From NCBI GenBank assembly GCA_964407165.1, contig CAYOUJ010000063.1, positions 1 to 12,120 of the forward strand: 12,120 bases of DNA. The letters are read 5' to 3'. Positions 7,600-12,120 of the stretch are shown here, one piece after another. The position numbers and the translations under genes are program-made. Each line of letters starts with the position of its first letter. Positions within the stretch are counted from its first letter, which is position 1. The DNA comes from CAZPKH01 sp964407165. Lineage in GTDB: Bacteria > Bacteroidota > Bacteroidia > Bacteroidales > Muribaculaceae. The notes under the pieces were generated by a model. That model was not told the origin of the DNA. It did no database searches and saw only the letters and a list, made by a program, of their open reading frames with translations.

Positions 7600-9475
7600 A
7601 CCGCTGACCATTGAGCAGGCCCTGTGTGCCGACGACTACAAGATACCTCTCTACCAGCGCAACTACGACTGGGGAGAGCGGGAGACGCTGCAACTCATAT
7701 CCGACATCGCCGACTATGCCCGGCGACACGCCGGCGACACCACGCCCTATTACCTCGGCTCGTTGGTGGTGCTGAAGCGCCAGGATGACGGACGCGAGTA
7801 TTATGAAACTGTCGACGGGCAGCAACGACTGACCACGCTCAACTTGATCGCGATGGTGCTGCGGCGGCTATGTCCCGAGGAAATGGAGTGGTACCATGGC
7901 CCCCGACTGGGCTACATGCAGCGCGCGGGCGCCAACGAGGCACTGGCCAGGCTCAACCGCGGAGAGATGTCACGCCACCCCATAGCCGGCAGCCTCAACA
8001 ACGCCTACCGCATCATCGAACGCCACTTCGACACCGAGGAGGCCCGCAAGTGGAGGCGCCAATTTGCCCGCTACCTGAGCGGGCGAGTGATACTCATGCG
8101 CATACCCCTGCCGGCCGACACCGAGCTAAACCACTACTTCGAAATCATGAACTCTCGTGGAGAACAGCTCGAGAAGCACGAGGTGCTTAAGGCCCGGCTC
8201 ATGGACAAGCTCGACCATGACTGCCCGCGCCAGCGGCAGCTGTTCAACGAGATCTGGGAGGCCTGCAGCGACATGACGGTGTACGTGCAGATGAAGTTTG
8301 CTCCCGAGCGGCGCAAGAGCCTGTTTTCGCCGAGCCACGATGCCGCGCCCCCTGACAGTTTCGACGGCTTGATGGCGGGATTTACCGACAAGCGGGAGTG
8401 CAGTCAGACCCTTGCAGAACTGATCGGCCTTGCGCAGTCGGGAGCACCCAACCCATATCTGCCGGCAGGCGACAGCGGCGCCGACGACGGCCGGCCCGAC
8501 CGGTTTACCTCCGTGATAAACTTCCCGAACTTCCTGCTACATGTGCTCAAAGTGATGCGCCCGGCCGACGACATCGCCCTCGACGACAAGCGCCTCATCG
8601 AGATATTTGACAGCGTATTGCGCCGGATGGACGACGAAGGTGAGTTTGTCCGCAGCTTCATCGTCACGCTGTTACGGCTGCGGTACCTGTTCGACCGATA
8701 CATCATCAAGCGCAGCGCCGACAAGTGGAGGGTGCAGCGCATCAAGTCTGACTATCTCGTCAACACCTTTGGCGACGGGGACGACGACACTGAGGAAGCG
8801 GGCAAGGAGATACGCATGCTCCAGGGAATGTTTCATTTCTCCGACACGCGCCACACCTACAAGCATTGGCTGTATATGGCGCTGAGACACCTGCACGGGC
8901 AAGCAGGCGCGGCTGACCCCGGCGCCTTCCGCGACTGCCTCTGGCATCTTGCACAAGACTACATGCGCGAGCGCTACCTCAGTGCAAGCCCGCGTAACCT
9001 TGACGACATCGCCTCGCCGGGCTTCGTCGCCACCGCTCCCTTCGCGCTCGACCTGAGCAAACTCAAGCAGGGATGCGGGATAGACAATTTCGTATTCAAC
9101 TTCTACGACTTCTGCCTCTGGCGCTCCGACCCCGGCGCCAACCGCAATTTTGAGTTCACCTACCGCACCTCTGTAGAGCACTTCTATCCACAGAAGCCCG
9201 ACAGTGGCAACCACTTGCTCACCCGCGAAGAGGGGCTCGACCACTTCGGCAACCTGTGCCTGATCAGCTCGGGCATGAACTCAAAATTTTCCAACAACAT
9301 GCCCAAGGCGAAGGTCGAGAACTTTGGCAGCGACGAGACGAAGCGCCGCCTGAGCCTCAAGCTCAATGCCACGCTCGACTATGCCCGCGACCATCAGTGG
9401 GAGAGTGAAGACATCCTTCGCTACCATGACGAGTGCGTTGCCTTGCTTCTGCAAGCTCTAAATTGTCCGATTTAG
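7589..9475 (+). CDS. DUF262-DUF1524 (GmrSD-like) HNH-type endonuclease
   Basis: This 628-residue protein combines both halves of a GmrSD-type enzyme. The N-terminal DUF262 domain shows IPLYQRNYDWGE (19-30), VDGQQRLTTL (75-84) and FEIMNSRGEQLEKHEVLKA (184-202). A long middle region follows. The C-terminal DUF1524 (His-Me finger, HNH-like) nuclease shows SVEHFYPQ (528-535, His531 likely catalytic), HFGNLCLIS (552-560) and NSKFSNNMPKAK (564-575). GmrSD enzymes restrict DNA with modified bases, and relatives such as SspE respond to DNA phosphorothioation. I infer a role in phage or foreign-DNA restriction, with an unknown modification as trigger. The start at 7589 is chosen over 7532 because the ATG overlaps the preceding stop (ATGAATCCTGA) in the usual coupled arrangement and leads directly into the domain. 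All key motifs look intact. Confidence 0.9.
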   Translation: MNPEPLTIEQALCADDYKIPLYQRNYDWGERETLQLISDIADYARRHAGDTTPYYLGSLVVLKRQDDGREYYETVDGQQRLTTLNLIAMVLRRLCPEEMEWYHGPRLGYMQRAGANEALARLNRGEMSRHPIAGSLNNAYRIIERHFDTEEARKWRRQFARYLSGRVILMRIPLPADTELNHYFEIMNSRGEQLEKHEVLKARLMDKLDHDCPRQRQLFNEIWEACSDMTVYVQMKFAPERRKSLFSPSHDAAPPDSFDGLMAGFTDKRECSQTLAELIGLAQSGAPNPYLPAGDSGADDGRPDRFTSVINFPNFLLHVLKVMRPADDIALDDKRLIEIFDSVLRRMDDEGEFVRSFIVTLLRLRYLFDRYIIKRSADKWRVQRIKSDYLVNTFGDGDDDTEEAGKEIRMLQGMFHFSDTRHTYKHWLYMALRHLHGQAGAADPGAFRDCLWHLAQDYMRERYLSASPRNLDDIASPGFVATAPFALDLSKLKQGCGIDNFVFNFYDFCLWRSDPGANRNFEFTYRTSVEHFYPQKPDSGNHLLTREEGLDHFGNLCLISSGMNSKFSNNMPKAKVENFGSDETKRRLSLKLNATLDYARDHQWESEDILRYHDECVALLLQALNCPI

Positions 9476-9534
9476 TGGACCGGTAGAAATTTTTTGGCAA
9501 GAAATTTTGGAGAATGGGAAAGGTATTCCCCTCC

Positions 9535-9924
9535 TTAGCGGACGCGGAGTATCCGGGTGAGATTGGTGGTGTATTGGCGGGAAAGGAAGTTGCGGGCCAG
9601 GTGTCGGCGGGTGGAAACTCCCGGCACGGCGGTGTGCACGGTGTCGTGGCCCGGGCGGCGGCAGCGGTCGGCCCCCCCCCTGGAGCGGGGCGGCGCCATC
9701 GCGCCCCGCTGCCACCATCCCGTCAAGGTGCAGGAAAGCCTCGTCGATAGAATAGACATCGATCTGCGCGAAGGCGCGGCGCAGCATAGTCATCGCCCGC
9801 CGCGAGCGGGGCGGCGCCATCGCGCCCCGCTGCCACCATCCCGTCAAGGTGCAGGAAAGCCTCGTCGATAGAATAGACATCGATCTGCGCGAAGGCGCGG
9901 CGCAGCATAGTCATCGCCCGCCGC
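9535..9924 (-). pseudogene. umuC: umuC-type DNA polymerase V remnant
   Basis: The minus strand holds pieces of a Y-family translesion polymerase. The piece ending at the stop 9537-9535 gives GHDTVHTAVPG followed by HLARNFLSRQYTTNLTRI and LRVR; the SRQYTT element near the stop matches the C-terminal end of UmuC proteins (typically SPRYTT). Upstream of it, the segment RRAFAQIDVYSIDEAFLHL, followed by DGM, is present twice (motif at 9716-9760 and 9837-9881); YSIDEAF is the catalytic acidic motif of UmuC/DinB enzymes. The three pieces are in three different frames. Roughly the first 80 residues and a large middle region (little finger included) are missing, so no functional polymerase can be made. 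Assignment to UmuC rather than DinB rests on the C-terminal YTT element. Confidence 0.75.
9683..9924. repeat. Exact 121-bp tandem duplication
   Basis: Copy 1 (9683-9803) and copy 2 (9804-9924) are identical at every base by eye. Each begins with an inverted repeat, AGCGGGGCG and CGCCCCGCT separated by 9 bp (9684-9710 and 9805-9831), and contains the UmuC YSIDEAF segment. The 121-bp unit is not a multiple of three, so the copies are read in different frames. The sequence changes character immediately after copy 2, and a run of nine C (9672-9680) lies just before copy 1. Confidence 0.9.
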
Positions 9925-10342
9925 AGTCGCCGGCGTGACCATCCCCGCGACTGTCAAGACCGTCGGCGCCGCCGTCGTGGCCGGCCGGACTGTCACCTGC
10001 GAAATAACCGGCAGCGGCGAGACGCTTACCCCCTCAGTAGCTGTTGGCGGCAGCGCCGTAACCGCTGCTCTCGGCGGCCTCGGCGCCGGCACATACTCCG
10101 CCGTCTTCACGGCAAAAGACGCCGAGGGAAACGTAACAGCAACGTCCGAGCCTATCGCGTTCACCATCGCCTCAAAGACGGCTGTCGACAAGACGAAGAT
10201 ACGCTACCGGGTAGGCGAAGGCACGGCTGAATACGCCGTAGTCCTCCGCTTCGGCGACTACAAGGGTATGGACAACCTGGTCTTCGGCGTCCGCGGCGAG
10301 CTTACCGACGACGGCCGCACCTTCAAGTTCGCTGTTAAGTAA
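9925..10342 (+). pseudogene. C-terminal fragment of an Ig-like secreted protein
   Basis: An open frame enters from the end of the 121-bp repeat and reads VAGVTIPATVKTVGAAVV, then an Ig/HYR-like stretch (AGTYSAVFTAKDAEGNVT), and ends with KIRYRVGEGTAEYAVVLRFG and MDNLVFGVRG before the TAA at 10340-10342. The only candidate starts are internal (GTG at 9935). There is no signal peptide or start-like context, and the product looks like the end of a larger cell-surface protein cut off at 9925. The VGEGT...MDNLVFG pattern resembles a module in Bacteroidales surface proteins often found near DUF5074-type beta-propellers, which agrees with the next gene. That link is recalled family knowledge and not checked here. 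Confidence 0.55.
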
Positions 10343-10352
10343 TCTCGATAAT

Positions 10353-10394
10353 CCATCGATAGCCTATCGACAATCATCGATAGGCTATCGATGG
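10353..10394. terminator. Strong 18-bp hairpin between the Ig-like fragment and the beta-propeller gene
   Basis: CCATCGATAGCCTATCGA (10353-10370) and its perfect reverse complement (10377-10394) are separated by a 6-nt loop, CAATCA. It begins 10 bp after the stop at 10342 and ends 29 bp before the ATG at 10424. There is no clean U-tract after it, so it could be a weak terminator, an mRNA-stability hairpin or a protein-binding palindrome. The surrounding 60 bp contain five ATCGAT palindromes and a short direct repeat of ATCATCGATT-type units. Confidence 0.65.
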
Positions 10395-10423
10395 CTCATC
10401 GATTATCATCGATTATCATAGAA

Positions 10424-11959
10424 ATGAAAAAACTTATACTCATAGCGGCACTCACTGCCGCCCTGTCAGGAGCGGCCCAGACAGACTACACCAAGGGCGT
10501 CTTCATCGTCAACGAGGACTGGTACGCCCACCACAACTCCACGGTCAACTACCTGCTCCCCGACGACCCTGACGGCGACTCCTGGCACTACCGCGTCTTC
10601 CAGGCCGAGAACACGGGGATGGAGTTAGGCTGCACCGCCCAATACGGCGCCATACATGGTGGCCGCTTCTACTTCATCGCCAAGCAAGAGAAGGATCCCG
10701 GCGCCCCCATAACCGGCGGACGCATCACCGTGGCCGACGCCACCACGCTCAAGTGCATCAAGCAGCTGGAGCAGATCGACCCATCGGGTGCGCAGTGCGA
10801 CGGCCGCGCGTTCATCGGCGTGGACGACCACAAGGGTTACATCTCCACCTCCAACGGCGTCTGGCTCTTTGACCTCGACGAACTCACCGTCAAAGGACGC
10901 ATCTCGGGCACGGAGAACATCGAAGGCTCGCTCTATTATGGCCAGTGCGGCTCGATGGTGGCAGCGGGCAACTACATCTTCGTCGCTCACCAGAGCGCGG
11001 GCATCCTCGTCATAGACCCTGGCACCGACGATGTCGCCGACACCATAGCAGCACCGGTAGAGGGCGGCGGCTACGGCTCCGTCGTACGCTCGGCCGACGG
11101 CCGCGTATGGGCCTCGGTCACCAAAGACACCAAGGGCACCGGCGCCACCGCCCCCTGTCTCGTGGAGATCAACTCGACGACGCTCGCTACGAAAGTGCAC
11201 ACTCTCCCCGACGACGTCGATGCCCCCGCCAACTCGTGGTACGCCTGGACGCCGGACGGCTTCTGCGCATCATCTGTGCGCAACGCCCTGTACTGGAACG
11301 GCGGCGCCTCCTCCTGGTTCGCGCAGCAGCGCATCTACCGCTACGACCTCGACAACGACGTCATCGAGCGCATCATCGACCTGGAGGAAGAGGGCGACGG
11401 CTGGAACGTCTACGGCTGCTCGATGCGTCCCCACCCCATCACCGACGAGCTGTATATCAGCCTCTACGTGGGCAACTCGTCGACCACCTACACCCTACGG
11501 CGCACCGACTACCTCGGGCGCACGCTTCAGGAATACCCGATGATAGCCAACTACTGGTTTCCCTCGCTCCCCGTCTTCCCCCAAGACGCCACCGGCAGCT
11601 TAGTGTCCCCACCCCTTGGGGGAGGGTCTGGGGGGCTACTCTCTATTACGACCTTCAGGGCCGCTCCCTCGGCACCAACCCATCGCGCCTGCGCGGCATA
11701 CTCGTCCGCCGCACCACCTCCGGCTCGCAACTCATCTGCAAATAATCCGGTCGACCCGGGAGAGTGGCCTACATCACGCTTTATAAAACGGAAAGCCTAT
11801 GCCTGGTTTTTCCATTCCCTGGGGCTGATTTCTCGCCTCGGCATTGCCCGAGCAAGCTCGGCATTGCTCTCGGCTTACGAAATCGTTGCCAAATTGAGGG
11901 CTGAACTGTCCTTCAGTGGGCCACGAGTGCCACCATGCAAAAATTCCATAACTCGCTGA
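10424..11959 (+). CDS. Secreted DUF5074-type beta-propeller protein, 3' end frameshifted
   Basis: The protein starts MKKLILIAALTAALSGAAQ, a Sec signal peptide with likely cleavage near Ala-Ala-Gln and no lipobox cysteine. Residues about 20-390 resemble the DUF5074/YncE-like beta-propellers of Bacteroidales: KGVFIVNEDWY, STVNYLLPDDPDG, GCTAQYGAIHGGRFYFIAKQ, NSWYAWTPDGF and YGCSMRPHPITDELYISLY. Relatives include surface proteins of corrinoid-uptake loci such as BtuG, so ligand capture is possible but only inferred. The ATG at 10424 is preferred over 10391, which lies inside the hairpin. After FPSLPVFPQDATGSL (near 11605) the frame enters a C/G-rich insert and then unrelated sequence, giving 511 residues in total. 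The expected C-terminal tail (LYYDLQGRSLGTN...LICK) is intact in another frame at 11641-11745. The gene is therefore probably damaged at its 3' end. Confidence 0.8.
   Translation: MKKLILIAALTAALSGAAQTDYTKGVFIVNEDWYAHHNSTVNYLLPDDPDGDSWHYRVFQAENTGMELGCTAQYGAIHGGRFYFIAKQEKDPGAPITGGRITVADATTLKCIKQLEQIDPSGAQCDGRAFIGVDDHKGYISTSNGVWLFDLDELTVKGRISGTENIEGSLYYGQCGSMVAAGNYIFVAHQSAGILVIDPGTDDVADTIAAPVEGGGYGSVVRSADGRVWASVTKDTKGTGATAPCLVEINSTTLATKVHTLPDDVDAPANSWYAWTPDGFCASSVRNALYWNGGASSWFAQQRIYRYDLDNDVIERIIDLEEEGDGWNVYGCSMRPHPITDELYISLYVGNSSTTYTLRRTDYLGRTLQEYPMIANYWFPSLPVFPQDATGSLVSPPLGGGSGGLLSITTFRAAPSAPTHRACAAYSSAAPPPARNSSANNPVDPGEWPTSRFIKRKAYAWFFHSLGLISRLGIARASSALLSAYEIVAKLRAELSFSGPRVPPCKNSITR
11604..11637. 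repeat. Short C/G-rich insert disrupting the beta-propeller gene
   Basis: This stretch reads TGTCCCCACCCCTTGGGG followed by GAGGGTCTGGGGGGCT. It contains a CCCC-TT-GGGG palindrome and three G-runs. It separates the conserved beta-propeller frame from the out-of-frame YDLQGR tail. Its composition differs sharply from the coding DNA on both sides and resembles the G-rich intergenic repeats common in Bacteroidetes. Exact boundaries are uncertain. Confidence 0.5.
11641..11745 (+). pseudogene. Detached C-terminal tail (YDLQGR type) of the beta-propeller protein
   Basis: In the frame shifted relative to the upstream gene, these bases encode 34 residues, LYYDLQGRSLGTNPSRLRGI followed by LVRRTTSGSQLICK, then TAA at 11743-11745. 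Tails of the form YDLQGR...GI(Y/L)V.R...K are common at the ends of secreted Bacteroidales proteins and resemble type IX secretion or surface-sorting signals. It is out of frame with the signal-peptide-bearing part, so it would not be attached unless the frameshift is corrected or is a sequencing error. Confidence 0.65.
11837..11867. repeat. Short direct repeat with hairpin
   Basis: CTCGGCATTGC occurs at 11837-11847 and 11857-11867 (period 20 bp), and CCGAG-CAAG-CTCGG forms a 5-bp hairpin at 11848-11861. It lies in DNA that shows no convincing coding signal and may be part of a dispersed non-coding repeat. Confidence 0.5.
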
Positions 11960-11979
11960 TTGTGTCAGTGAAGTTATGG
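11946..11979. repeat. Imperfect inverted repeat
   Basis: CCATAACT (11946-11953) pairs with AGTTATGG (11972-11979), with a second 4-bp helix (CTGA/TCAG) inside and a small internal loop. It could be an RNA hairpin or one end of a small element. The 375 bp from 11746 to the window end contain no gene I can support. Confidence 0.45.
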
Positions 11980-12085
11980 ACCTATGCGGGTGCCCGAAAA
12001 GACGCGGGTCAGTGTGGAGAATAAGAAATTTGTATATCAGGCTTGACATTCAACAATGCTGCAAGAGATGTAATTTACCCATGGA

Positions 12086-12101
12086 CGCCGCACCTGCGGC
12101 G
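12086..12101. repeat. REP-like GC palindrome near right edge
   Basis: CGCCGCA (12086-12092) and TGCGGCG (12095-12101) form a 7-bp stem with a 2-bp centre. Its setting, TGGA before and CCCTCTATTATATT after, resembles the flanks of the hairpins at 3801-3911 (TTGGAA before copy 2, CTCCAATTATATT after copy 3). It may belong to the same style of intergenic repeat. Confidence 0.5.
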
Positions 12102-12120
12102 CCCTCTATTATATTCCCTG

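Noticed and set aside
9672..9680. C9 tract as a phase-variation switch
   Set aside because: It lies within a gene already destroyed by deletion and duplication, so switching could not restore a product.
9683..9924. 121-bp direct repeats as a CRISPR array
   Set aside because: Only two adjacent copies without spacers are present, the unit is far longer than CRISPR repeats and it encodes a polymerase fragment.
11774..12049. 91-codon minus-strand open frame at the right edge
   Set aside because: It runs through several small inverted repeats, with no domain motif and no promoter; I cannot support it as a gene.

Overview
The window looks like chromosomal DNA of a Bacteroidales bacterium, most likely a gut Muribaculaceae-type lineage. 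Three things point there: Bacteroidetes-style promoter boxes (TAnnTTTG) before several genes, the absence of clear Shine-Dalgarno sites, and gene families typical of that order (an S4-domain RluA synthase, secreted beta-propeller and Ig-like proteins, a YDLQGR-type C-terminal tail). The taxonomic call is inference. Coding DNA is GC-rich and the upstream regulatory DNA is AT-rich.

Layout. 1-81 (-) is the first 27 codons of a secreted protein that runs off the left edge. 82-530 is a divergent intergenic region; it carries an 87-bp element with perfect 18-bp terminal inverted repeats starting GTAA and an 8-bp target duplication, which fits a non-autonomous IS66-type MITE. 531-2861 (+) is topA and 2884-3768 (+) is an RluA-family pseudouridine synthase, probably one operon. 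3769-4012 is a convergent gap with three REP-like hairpins. 4013-6184 (-) is dnaG, whose linker holds a 16-residue tandem repeat. 6185-6264 is a compact divergent promoter region. 6265-7599 and 7589-9475 (+) are two overlapping DUF262 genes, of which only the second ends in a DUF1524 (HNH-like) nuclease domain. This is a probable GmrSD-like DNA-restriction or defence module and is the most interesting functional unit here.

From 9476 onward the DNA is scrambled. 9535-9924 (-) is a ruined umuC-type DNA polymerase V gene: the true C-terminal end, then two exact 121-bp tandem copies of the segment encoding YSIDEAF, lying in three different frames. At 9925 it switches abruptly to the C-terminal part of an Ig-like secreted protein (+, to 10342). 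After a strong 18-bp hairpin comes a DUF5074-type secreted beta-propeller (10424-11959), whose 3' end is frameshifted by a short C/G-rich insert, so that its YDLQGR tail is now out of frame. 11960-12120 holds small inverted repeats and no gene I can support.

The housekeeping genes (topA, rluA, dnaG) form the stable part. The DUF262 pair sits next to dnaG and beside a decayed, repeat-rich junction, which fits an accessory insertion at a variable locus. The 121-bp exact duplication at the junction could also be an assembly artefact.
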